Assembly (NCBI RefSeq): GCF_002849595.1
Contig: NZ_NRQR01000012.1
Coordinates: 62,001 to 126,000 of the forward strand
Reading direction: 5' to 3'
Source: Luteimonas rhizosphaerae
GTDB taxonomy: Bacteria; Pseudomonadota; Gammaproteobacteria; Xanthomonadales; Xanthomonadaceae
Length of the DNA: 64,000 nucleotides
Part shown: one piece after another, positions 45,098 to 53,620 of the stretch
Numbering within the stretch: the stretch's first letter is position 1
How the letters are laid out: the number at the start of each line of letters is the position of its first letter
Notes under the pieces: generated by a model
Seen by the model: only the letters and a program-made list of their open reading frames with translations
The model's database searches: none
Told to the model about the DNA's origin: nothing
Program-made: the position numbers and the translations under genes

Positions 45098-46468
45098 ATG
45101 TCCGCCTCTCCCGATTTTCCGCGCTTCGGCTCCGAAGTGCGCCGCACTGCCGTGCTGGCGGCGCCGCTGGTGCTCGGCCATCTCGCCACCGGCCTGATCG
45201 GCTTCGTCGACAGCGTCATCGCCGGCCACCACGGCACCACGACCCTGGCCGCGGTCGCGGTCGGCACCGCGATCTTCTGGCTGCCGATGATGATCCCGAT
45301 GGGCACGCTGATGGCCCTGCCGCCGTCGGTCTCGCAGCTCGACGGCAGCGGCCGGCAGGCCGAGGTCGGCCCGCTGTTCCGGCAGGCCCTGTGGCTCGCG
45401 GCCGCGCTCGGCCTGCTGCTGTTCGCGATGCTCACGCTGCTGGTCGGCGCGCTCGGCCCGCTGGGCATCGCGCCGGAAATCCTGCCCGGCGCGAGCGCCT
45501 TCCTGCACGGCATCCGCTGGGGCGTGCCGGCGCTGACGCTGTACTACTGCATGCGCTACCTCAGCGACGGCCTGCACTGGACGCTGCCGACGATGGCCTT
45601 CGGCTTCGGCGGTCTGCTGCTGCTGATCCCGATGGGCTACGTGCTGGCCTTCGGCTGGGGGCCGTTCGCCGAGCGCGGCGCAGGCGGGCTGGGCCTCGCG
45701 TCGGCGCTGATGATGTGGGCGCAGGCGCTGGCGTTCGCGGTGTATCTGGCGGTGTCGAAGCGCTTCGCCGCATTCGGGCTGTTCACCCGATTCGATCCAC
45801 CGCGGTGGCCGCCGATCCGCGGGCTGCTGCGCACCGGCCTGCCGATCGGCGTGACGGTGACGATGGAAGGCAGCCTGTTCGTCGTGACCGCGCTGCTGAT
45901 CGGCCGGCTCGGCCAGATCGAGGCCGCCGCGCACCAGATCGCGATCAACGTCGCGGCGCTGTGTTTCATGATTCCCTTCGGCCTCGCCGAAGCGACGACG
46001 GTGCGCGTGGGGCACGCGCTCGGACGCGGCCTCGGCGCGCGCGGCGTGCGCCAGGCCGGGTTCGCCGGTCTGGTGCTGGTGCTGGCGACGCAGACCGTGT
46101 CCGGCATCGCGCTGCTGCTGGGGCACGACCACGTCGTGCGGATCTACACCCAGGACGCCGCGGTGGTGACGCTCGCCGGCGCGCTGCTGCTCTACGCCGC
46201 CGCGTTCCAGTTTCCCGACGGCATTCAGGTGCTGTCGGCCGGCGCGCTGCGCGGCCTCAAGGACACGCGGATGCCGATGGTGCTCGCGGGCATCGCCTAC
46301 TGGGGCATCGGCATGACGCTCGGCGCGTGGCTCGGGCTCGGCCTGGGCTGGGGGCCGCAGGGCATGTGGATCGGCCTGATCGCCGGCCTCACGGTCGCCG
46401 CGGTGTTGCTGGGCGCGCGCTTCCTGCGGTCGAGCCGCCGGGTCGCGGCCGGCGTGCCACCGCACTGA
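45098..46468 (+). CDS. MATE family efflux transporter (NorM-like)
   Basis: 456 residues with twelve hydrophobic segments in the two-bundle MATE layout: SEVRRTAVLAAPLVLGHLAT, GLIGFVDSVIAGHHGTTTLA, MMIPMGTLMALPPSVSQLDG and, in the second half, LRTGLPIGVTVTMEGSLFVV, AAHQIAINVAALCFMIPFGL and GALRGLKDTRMPMVLAGIAY. It is a cation-driven multidrug or metabolite exporter. ATG 45098 is the start chosen as the first Met before the conserved N-terminus. Confidence 0.92.
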   Translation: MSASPDFPRFGSEVRRTAVLAAPLVLGHLATGLIGFVDSVIAGHHGTTTLAAVAVGTAIFWLPMMIPMGTLMALPPSVSQLDGSGRQAEVGPLFRQALWLAAALGLLLFAMLTLLVGALGPLGIAPEILPGASAFLHGIRWGVPALTLYYCMRYLSDGLHWTLPTMAFGFGGLLLLIPMGYVLAFGWGPFAERGAGGLGLASALMMWAQALAFAVYLAVSKRFAAFGLFTRFDPPRWPPIRGLLRTGLPIGVTVTMEGSLFVVTALLIGRLGQIEAAAHQIAINVAALCFMIPFGLAEATTVRVGHALGRGLGARGVRQAGFAGLVLVLATQTVSGIALLLGHDHVVRIYTQDAAVVTLAGALLLYAAAFQFPDGIQVLSAGALRGLKDTRMPMVLAGIAYWGIGMTLGAWLGLGLGWGPQGMWIGLIAGLTVAAVLLGARFLRSSRRVAAGVPPH

Positions 46469-46475
46469 ATCCCAG

Positions 46476-46498
46476 CACCGTGCCGCCGCGGCACGGTG
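46476..46498. terminator. Strong hairpin after the MATE gene
   Basis: Perfect 10-bp arms CACCGTGCCG (46476-46485) and CGGCACGGTG (46489-46498) with a three-base loop, starting eight bases after the stop codon. No T-run follows, so it may be a poor or Rho-assisted terminator. Confidence 0.5.
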
Positions 46499-46637
46499 AC
46501 GTCAGGCCCATGCATTCGGCGTGGCGGCCCGGTACGCTGCCTGCGTGGATCGGCCATCGGGGCCGGCGGCCGTCGTCGCGACGCGCCAGGCCACGCCCCC
46601 GCCCGCCACACGTCATCCAATGGAGTCGCACCCCCGC

Positions 46638-48542
46638 ATGAGTACCGTCCCACCCCCCCGCGCCCCGCTGTCGCGTTTCTTCGTCGGCCTCTGGGACGGC
46701 ATGAACTTCATCCGCCGGCTGGCGCTGAACCTGCTGTTCTTCGGCCTGATCTTCCTGGTCGCGCTGATCGTGCTGTTCGCCATCATCGGCGGCGGTTCCC
46801 GCCCGGCGCCGCTGCTGGAACGCTCGACGCTGGTGCTCGCGCCCGAAGGCGCCCTGGTCGAGCAGTACCGCACCGATCCCTTCATGCGCGCGCTGGCCGA
46901 GAACAGCGGCAGCGGCGTGGGCGAAGTGCAGCTGCGCGATCTGCTGCGCGCGCTCGACGCCGCGCGCGAGGACGACCGCATCGAGCGCGTGCTGCTGCGG
47001 ACCGACCGCCTGACGTTCTCCGGCTATGCATCGATGCGCGAGGTCGCCGACGCGATCGCCGCGGTGCGCGCGGCCGGCAAACAGGTCGTGGCCTACGGCG
47101 AGTACTACGGCCAGCAGCAGTACCTGCTCGCCGCGCAGGCCGACGAGATCTATCTCGATCCCGAAGGCGGACTGATGCTCGAGGGCCTCAGCGGCTACCG
47201 CCAGTACTACCGCGAGGCACTGGCCGACAAGCTCGAAGTCGACATGCACCTGTTCAAGGTCGGCGAATACAAGTCCGCCGCCGAGCCCTACATTCTCGAC
47301 GGCGCGTCGCCGGAGGCCAAGGAAGCCGACCTGTACTGGATGAACGACATCTGGCAGCGGCACATCGCCGACATCGCCGCCGCGCGCGGTCTCGATCCGG
47401 CGACCATCAATGCCGACATCGACGCGCTGCCGGCCGGCATCGCCGCGGCGGGCGGCGATCTCGCCCAGTACGCGCTGGACCACAAGCTGATCGACGGCCT
47501 GAAGACGCGCGAGGAGATCGAGAACCTGCTGGTCGAACGCGGCGTCGCCGACGAGGACGCCGAAGGCGGCTTCCGCCAGATCTCGATGGGCGAGTACCTC
47601 GCGCATGTCGAGCCGACGCTCGGGGCTGCCGACCGCCGCGACACCGTGGCCGTCGTCGTCGCCGAGGGCGGCATCACCGGCGGCGAGCAGCCGCCCGGCA
47701 CGATCGGCGGCGAGTCGACGTCGGCCCTGCTGCGCGAAGCGCGCGACGACGAGCACGTGAAATCCGTCGTGCTGCGCGTGGATTCGGGCGGCGGCGAAGT
47801 CTTCGCATCCGAGCAGATCCGCCGCGAGGTCGAGGCACTGCAGGCCGCCGGCAAGCCGGTCGTGGTGTCGATGGGCGACGTCGCCGCATCGGGCGGCTAC
47901 TGGGTCAGCATGAACGCCGATCGCATCTACGCCGACGCGTCGACGATCACCGGCTCCATCGGCATCTTCGCGCTGGTGCCGACGTTCCCGCGCACGCTGG
48001 AGAAGATCGGCGTGCGCACCGACGGCGTCGGCACGACCCGCTTCGCAGGCGCCTTCGACCTGTCGCGTGAGCTCGATCCCGAGGTCGGGCAGGTGATCCA
48101 GTCGGTCATCGACCGCGGCTACCGCAACTTCATCGGCAAGGTCGCCGAGGCGCGCGAGCGCGACGTGGCGCAGATCGACGAGGTCGCGCGTGGCCGCGTC
48201 TGGAGCGGGACCCAGGCGCTGGAGCGCGGGCTCGTCGACGAGCTCGGCGGCCTGCGCATGGCGACGGACAAGGCCGCGGAACTGGCCGGTCTGAGCACCG
48301 AAGGCAACTGGCGCGTGCGTTACGTCGAGAAGGCCGCGACGCCGTTCGGGCGCTTCCTGTCGGGTTTCATCGGCGGCAGCCTGGGTCAGGCGCTGCTGGG
48401 CGGCGAGAGCGCATTCGCGCGCGACCTGCTGGCGCGCGTCGTGCCTCGCGCCGAGTACGACCTGCAGTTGCTGGAAGGCGTGATGACGCCGACCCCGGGC
48501 AAGCCGGCCAAGGCGATCGCCTACTGCTTCTGCGAGCTCTGA
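46638..48542 (+). CDS. sppA: Signal peptide peptidase SppA, 67K type
   Basis: A membrane-anchored serine protease that degrades cleaved signal peptides. About 634 residues: an N-terminal helix (RLALNLLFFGLIFLVALIVL) and two tandem peptidase domains. The catalytic lysine is in GEYKSAAEPYILDGASP (Lys212) and the serine in MGDVAASGGYWVSMNADRIY (Ser418), giving the usual Ser-Lys dyad across domains. ITGSIGIFALVPTFPRTLEK and VWSGTQALERGLVDELGGL are also diagnostic. ATG 46638 is preferred over ATG 46620 because GGAG lies upstream. Confidence 0.93.
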   Translation: MSTVPPPRAPLSRFFVGLWDGMNFIRRLALNLLFFGLIFLVALIVLFAIIGGGSRPAPLLERSTLVLAPEGALVEQYRTDPFMRALAENSGSGVGEVQLRDLLRALDAAREDDRIERVLLRTDRLTFSGYASMREVADAIAAVRAAGKQVVAYGEYYGQQQYLLAAQADEIYLDPEGGLMLEGLSGYRQYYREALADKLEVDMHLFKVGEYKSAAEPYILDGASPEAKEADLYWMNDIWQRHIADIAAARGLDPATINADIDALPAGIAAAGGDLAQYALDHKLIDGLKTREEIENLLVERGVADEDAEGGFRQISMGEYLAHVEPTLGAADRRDTVAVVVAEGGITGGEQPPGTIGGESTSALLREARDDEHVKSVVLRVDSGGGEVFASEQIRREVEALQAAGKPVVVSMGDVAASGGYWVSMNADRIYADASTITGSIGIFALVPTFPRTLEKIGVRTDGVGTTRFAGAFDLSRELDPEVGQVIQSVIDRGYRNFIGKVAEARERDVAQIDEVARGRVWSGTQALERGLVDELGGLRMATDKAAELAGLSTEGNWRVRYVEKAATPFGRFLSGFIGGSLGQALLGGESAFARDLLARVVPRAEYDLQLLEGVMTPTPGKPAKAIAYCFCEL

Positions 48543-48549
48543 GACGACC

Positions 48550-48578
48550 GGACCGCGCGCTGCAACGGCGCGCGGTCC
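48550..48578. terminator. Bidirectional hairpin between sppA and kdgK
   Basis: Perfect 11-bp arms GGACCGCGCGC (48550-48560) and GCGCGCGGTCC (48568-48578) with a seven-base loop, placed between two convergent genes. There is no T-run on either side, but position and stability suggest it limits read-through. Confidence 0.6.
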
Positions 48579-48606
48579 AGGGCCTGCGCGCGCGTCGCGG
48601 CCGGAC

Positions 48607-49635
48607 TCAGCGCCTGACGTCGAGGCGCCCGTCGCCGACCAGCGCGGCGACATCGTCCACGCCGACGAGATTGAAATCCCCCGGGATGCTGTGCTTCAGG
48701 CGCGCCGCCGCGTGACCGAACGCGAGCGCCGCGGCATCGTCCATGCCCGACAGCACCCCGTGGAGCACGCCGGCGGCGAATGCGTCGCCACCGCCGATGC
48801 GGTCGACGATGCCGTCGACCGGCTGCGGCGCGATGCGGTGCACGCTGCCGTCGCGATGGACGAGCAGGGCGCCCAGTGTCTGCGCGTCGACGGTGTGGAT
48901 CACGCGCTGCGTGCAGGCCAGCCGCTGCAGGTGCGGGAAGGCTGCGAACGCACGCTGCGCGGCCGCCAGGGTGCGCTCGATCGACGGCGCACCGGCATCG
49001 GCGTCCGCCTCCACGCCGAGCACCAGGTCGATGTCGCGATGGTCGATGAAGGCGAGATCGGCCTCCGCCAGCAGGGCGCGCAGCAGCTGGTCCGGGGCGC
49101 CGTCCCAGGTCGCCCACAGCCGCGGACGGAAATTGCCGTCGAACGAGACCAGTGCGCCCGCCGCCCGCGCCGCGCGCACCGCATCGACCGCGGATCGCGC
49201 GCAGAACGCACCGACCGCGGGCGTGACGCCGGACACGTGCAGGCAGTCGACGCCGTCGACGAGCGCCGGCCAGTCGTAGGCATCGGGCGAGGCATGCGCG
49301 AACGCGGAACCCGCGCGGTCGTAGACGACGTCGCTCGGGCGCACGCCCGCGCCGGTCGCGAGGAAGTACAGCCCCATGCGACCGGCGACCTGGCGCACGC
49401 GCGAGACATCGACGCCGTACCGGCGCAGCTCGCCCAGCGCCGCGACACCGAGCGCGTTGTCGGCGACGGTGCCGGCCATCGCGCTGTCGTGCCCGAAGCG
49501 CGCCAGCGAGACCGCGACGTTCGCTTCTGCGCCGCCGACGTGCACCTGCAGGGCGCGCGTCTGCAGCAGCGGTTCGCGTCCCGGGGCGCCCAGGCGCAGC
49601 AGCAGTTCGCCGAAACACAGGATTCGTTTGCCCAT
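48607..49635 (-). CDS. kdgK: 2-dehydro-3-deoxygluconate kinase (PfkB family)
   Basis: It phosphorylates 2-keto-3-deoxygluconate (KDG), the product of pectin and uronate breakdown, ahead of cleavage to pyruvate and glyceraldehyde 3-phosphate. The 342 residues have RILCFGELLLRLGAPGREPL, VHVGGAEANVAVSLARFGHD and the C-terminal GGGDAFAAGVLHGVLSGMDD with the catalytic Asp. It is divergent from the TonB receptor across 194 bases holding a candidate operator half-site. This links the polysaccharide genes to uronate metabolism. Confidence 0.88.
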   Translation of the reverse strand: MGKRILCFGELLLRLGAPGREPLLQTRALQVHVGGAEANVAVSLARFGHDSAMAGTVADNALGVAALGELRRYGVDVSRVRQVAGRMGLYFLATGAGVRPSDVVYDRAGSAFAHASPDAYDWPALVDGVDCLHVSGVTPAVGAFCARSAVDAVRAARAAGALVSFDGNFRPRLWATWDGAPDQLLRALLAEADLAFIDHRDIDLVLGVEADADAGAPSIERTLAAAQRAFAAFPHLQRLACTQRVIHTVDAQTLGALLVHRDGSVHRIAPQPVDGIVDRIGGGDAFAAGVLHGVLSGMDDAAALAFGHAAARLKHSIPGDFNLVGVDDVAALVGDGRLDVRR

Positions 49636-49735
49636 CGCTGTCGTCCTTTCGAGTCGAGGCCGACAGTGTGCGCGGCCTGGAGGATGTCGCGCCGCAACAT
49701 GCTTCCCCGGAAGCCTTCTGCTAGCGTTTGGCCCG

Positions 49736-49745
49736 CGGTGTCATT
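49736..49745 (+). promoter_or_regulatory. Candidate operator half-site A (CGGTGTCATT)
   Basis: CGGTGTCATT in the 194-base region between the divergent kdgK and TonB-receptor genes, 85 bases upstream of the receptor ATG. The same 10-mer occurs at 52916-52925 and, inverted, at 62510-62519. The opposite half of a palindrome is not recognisable here. Confidence 0.55.
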
Positions 49746-49829
49746 CGGGCGCCGGCGAACACCATAGCAAGCGCGATCCGGCCGTCAAGGCGCGCGCTCG
49801 TCACGTTGGAACCCTGGGAGGGGAACACG

Positions 49830-52602
49830 ATGCGTCACGCACTCCGTACGAAAAAGACACCGGTTACCTTGCTCGCCACGGGCATCGCGCTGGCCTTGCA
49901 GGTGGCCGCCATGCCGGCCTTCGCGCAGACGCCCGCGCCGGCGCCCCAGGACGCCGACACCGACATCGCGGAAACGGCGCCGCAGGACGGCGCGGTCCAG
50001 CTGGAGACGGTGCGCGTGCAGGGCTACCGCGCGTCCGTCGAGCGCGCGCTGGACATCAAGCGCGGCGAAGCCGGCGTGGTCGACGCGATCGTCGCCGAGG
50101 ACATCGGCAAGTTCCCCGACCTCAACCTCGCCGAATCGCTGCAGCGCATTCCCGGCGTCGTCATCACCCGCGACGCAGGCGAGGGTCGTGCGATCTCGCA
50201 CCCGCGTGCGCATCAACGGCATGGAAGCGCTGACCACGGTCGGTGCGTCCGACCAGTCCGGCGGTTCCAACCGCGGCCGCGGCTTCGACTTCAACGTGTT
50301 CGCATCCGACCTGTTCTCGCAGCTGATCGTGCGCAAGACCGCATCGGCCGACGTCGAGGAAGGCTCGCTCGGCGCGACGGTGGACCTGCGCACTGCGCGT
50401 CCCTTCGACTACGACGGTTTCACCCTGGTCACCAGCGGCCAGGCCAGCTACAGCGACATGGCCGGCAAGGCCGATCCGCGCCTCGCGGGCCTGATCTCCA
50501 ACACCTGGGCCGACGGCAAGTTCGGCGCGCTGCTCTCCGTGGCCTACACCGAGCGCCAGGCGCTCGAAGAGGGCTCCGGCAGCGGCCGCTGGGCCAACGG
50601 TCCGAGCAACGGCGGCTTCAGCCCGGACTCGCCGTTCACACCGGCGCTGTCGGAAGACACCTTCCATCCGCGCTTCCCGCGTTACACGCTGATGGAGCAC
50701 GAGCAGGAGCGCACCGGCGTTACCGCGTCGCTGCAGTTCAAGCCGACCGACCGCCTGGAATTCGCGCTCGATGGGCTGTACTCGAAGATCGACGCGATCC
50801 GCGACGAGAAGTACATCGAAGCGATCTCGTTCAGCCGTAGCGGTGCCGGCAAGCCGGAAACGATCGTCCAGGACGGCGTAGTCGACGACAGCGGCGCGCT
50901 GGTCTACGGCGAGTTCGACAATGTCGACATCCGCTCGGAAAACCGCCACGACGAGTGGAATACGGTGTTCACGCAGCTGACGCTCGACGGCAAGTTCGAC
51001 GTCACCGACGACTTCACGATCTCCGGCAAGGTCGGCACCTCGTCGTCGGAGCACGAGAATCCGATCCAGACGACGATCATCATGGACAAGACCAACGTCG
51101 ACGGTTACAGCTACGACTACCGCGGCGACCGCTACAAGCCGGTGCTCAACTACGGCATCGATCCCACCGATCCGAACGGCTGGACGCTGGCCGAGATCCG
51201 CATCCGCCCGCAGTACGTCGAGAACGAGTTCGACACCGCGCAGCTGGACTTCAACTGGAACATCAGCCCGGGCTTCCGCCTCAAGGGTGGCGTGCAGGCC
51301 AAGGACTACACGTTCTCGACCCGCGAGCTGCGCCGCTCGACGGAATCGATGACCGGCGTGCCGACCTTCGCCGACGGCAGCTACATCGTGCCGGCGGAAC
51401 TGACCGGGCAGGCCAGCCTCAGCGGCATCGACGGCTCGCCGGGCACGTGGGTCGTGCCGAACTTCAACAGCATCGCCGAGTTCTTCGACATCTACAGCAA
51501 CTCCGGCGCGTTCGCCCTCAACGAGCGTGCGCTCAACAGCCGCAGCGTCGAGGAAGAGGACCGCGGCGTCTACCTGCAGGGCGAGTTCTCGACCGACCTC
51601 GGTGCGATCCCGTTCTCGGGCAACTTCGGCGTGCGCTACGTGCAGACCACGCAGACCTCGACCGGTACCGCGACGGCCAGCGGCAGCCCGGTGGTGTCGA
51701 CGGTATCGCGCGAGTACAGCGACACGCTGCCGTCGATGAACCTCGTCGCCGAAGTCACCCCGGACTTCCTGGTCCGTCTGGGCGCGGCGAAAGTGATGTC
51801 GCGTCCGGGCCTCGGCTTCCTGACGCCCGGCGTGACGGTCAACGTCAGCGGCGGCGCGCGTACGGTCAGCGGCGGCAACCCGGCGCTCGATCCGATCCGT
51901 GCCAACACCGTCGACCTCGGGTTCGAGTGGTACTTCGACGAGGGCGCGATGCTGGGCCTGGGCCTGTTCTGGAAGGACATCGAAACCTTCGTGCAGACCA
52001 CGCGCGAAGTGCGCAGCTACGCGTCCAGCGGCCTGCCGGCCAGCCTGCTCGAGGGTACCGGCGCGACTGTCAACGACGACTTCGTCTTCAGTGTCCCGCT
52101 CAACACGCCGGGCGGCGAGCTGAAGGGCTTCGAGGCCAATTACACCCAGCCCTTCACGTTCCTGTCGGGCCTCTGGAGCAACTTCGGCGCGCAGCTCAAC
52201 TACACCTACGTCGACTCGCAGATCCAGTACGTGCTGCCTTCCGGCGCGAGCTCGCTGGAGACCGATCTCGTCGGCCTGTCCAAGCACGCGTGGAACGCGA
52301 CGCTGTACTACGAAGGCACGGCGTTCTCCGGCCGCGTCTCGGCGACCAACCGCGACGACTACCTGCTGCAGGTGCCGGGCACGGAGCAGGGCTTCAACGA
52401 GGACGTGCATGGCCAGGACGGCACGACGACGATCGACGCGTCGCTGCGCTATCGCATCAGCGATCAGATCGAACTGAGCCTGGAGGGCATCAACCTGACC
52501 AACGAGCCGTCTGCATCGTGGGTCGGCGCAAGCTCGCGCCTGCCGCTGGATTACAGCGAAACCGGTCGCCAGTACCTGCTGGGCTTGCGCTACAAGTTCT
52601 GA
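49830..52602 (+). pseudogene. TonB-dependent receptor, frame broken in the plug domain
   Basis: ATG 49830 (SD GGGAGGGG) starts a signal peptide ending AMPAFAQ, then the plug: LETVRVQGYRASVERALDIK, FPDLNLAESLQRIPGVVITR. The frame breaks at 50199. It resumes as TRVRINGMEALTTVGASDQS, then GFDFNVFASDLFSQLIVRKT and the 22-strand barrel, ending LLGLRYKF with the terminal Phe needed for outer-membrane insertion. Relatives read ISVRGLGPDYTRVRING at the break, so about 23 bases are missing. Total length (about 930 residues if repaired) and RASVERALDIKR mark the oligosaccharide-uptake type seen in CUT systems. Confidence 0.85.
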
Positions 52603-52624
52603 TCCGCGATCCGGGCGGAACACG

Positions 52625-52657
52625 AGGCCGGGGCGGCGACGTCCCGGCCTTTCTTTT
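52625..52657 (+). terminator. Rho-independent terminator after the TonB receptor
   Basis: AGGCCGGG (52625-52632) and CCCGGCCT (52643-52650) form a perfect 8-bp stem with a ten-base loop, followed by TTCTTTT. It begins 22 bases after the receptor stop and separates the receptor from the LamG gene. Confidence 0.88.
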
Positions 52658-53620
52658 GACGTGCGACGGCGACTGCGATCGCGAGGATCCGTGGCGCCGT
52701 CGTGCCGCGCGCTCTTTCGACCGCACCCGCAAACGGGCCCGCGGATGCGATACCCGCATCCCGTGGACGCGCGGAACGAACGCATCCACGCAGGATTTCG
52801 GCATCGCCGTCTCGTGGGGTGCAGGCGGAAACGCGTGTGTCCAAGCTCCCGGTGTGTTGCGCTGCAAGATGCTCTCGTCAGGCGCGGCTGTTACGTTGGC
52901 GCCCCGAATGACCATCGGTGTCATTTCCCGTGTGCGGCGTTGCGTCGCCCCATTGTCGTCTCGTCCCGGTCGTCCCGAAGACGCGCGCCGGCCTTCCTGG
53001 AGAGCGAACCCATGCCGTCCCTCCGTCTGCCACGCCCGCCGCGGGATCGCCCCGCCGCCGTGTTCCGACGCCGCGATGTCGATTCCAGCCCTGGCGTTGC
53101 GATGCGTCACCGGGGCGAGGGCGTCGACGACGGAGCCGGCGCGCGCACCGTCATCCGCGTGCCGTGTTGTCGGCCGTGACCGGCACGCATCCTCCGGCGC
53201 CCGTGACGTCTCGACATCGCGACGCCCGCAACCAGCGCTCTCGCCGTTCCGGTCCGTGCCGCACGGCCCTCGCGATGTCGCGGACGACAGGCGCGACGTC
53301 GACACACGGGCCCGCTCTCATCGACTCCCAGCGTCACCCGCATCCGTCGCGACTGCGGCGGATGCGGGGGCGCGTCTTTCGCCACGTGCGGTCGGGCGAC
53401 CGCGACGGTCGCTCGTTACGCTGGATACGCGGTCCGGCCAGCGCCGTGACAGCGACGTCCGGCATGGCACCTGGCCGGAGATGCTGCTGCCGCGCGATCT
53501 GCCGCGCTGGTGCTCGGCCCGGACCGGCGCGGTGACGCGCGCCGATAATGCGCCGTGCGCGCACCTGACGTCGTCGCCCGGCATGGCCGCCGACCTGTTG
53601 TTCTTGTGCAAGGGGAATCC
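52658..53620. other. Long gap without a recognisable gene
   Basis: About 960 bases between the receptor terminator and the LamG gene. Open stretches exist in several frames (for example 52918-53535 +), but all translate to low-complexity Arg/Pro-rich sequence without family resemblance, so I do not call a gene. It contains operator half-site B (52916-52925) inside AATGACCATCGGTGTCATT (52907-52925), and an inverted repeat CCGCATCCG/CGGATGCGG at 53338-53346 and 53359-53367. Confidence 0.5.
52907..52925 (+). promoter_or_regulatory. Candidate operator B, imperfect palindrome
   Basis: AATGAC-CATCGGT-GTCATT: six-base arms around a seven-base centre, containing the 10-mer CGGTGTCATT shared with 49736-49745 and 62510-62519. 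It lies about 700 bases before the LamG start, which is far for an operator of that gene unless the leader is long. Confidence 0.6.

Noticed and set aside
49736..49770. Full palindromic operator GGTGT...ACACC upstream of the TonB receptor
   Set aside because: The arms are only five or six bases and about 17 bases apart; only the shared half-site is supported.
50164..52785. Open frame of 873 codons antisense to the TonB receptor
   Set aside because: No recognisable motif; typical antisense shadow, and the + strand clearly encodes a TonB receptor barrel.
53012..53179. Possible 55-residue protein with GGAGAG upstream
   Set aside because: The start looks acceptable, but the product is Arg-rich noise and nothing supports translation.
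52918..53535. Possible gene of 205 residues in the gap before the LamG gene
   Set aside because: Arg/Pro/Ser-rich sequence without family resemblance or good start signal; other frames in the same stretch look equally random.
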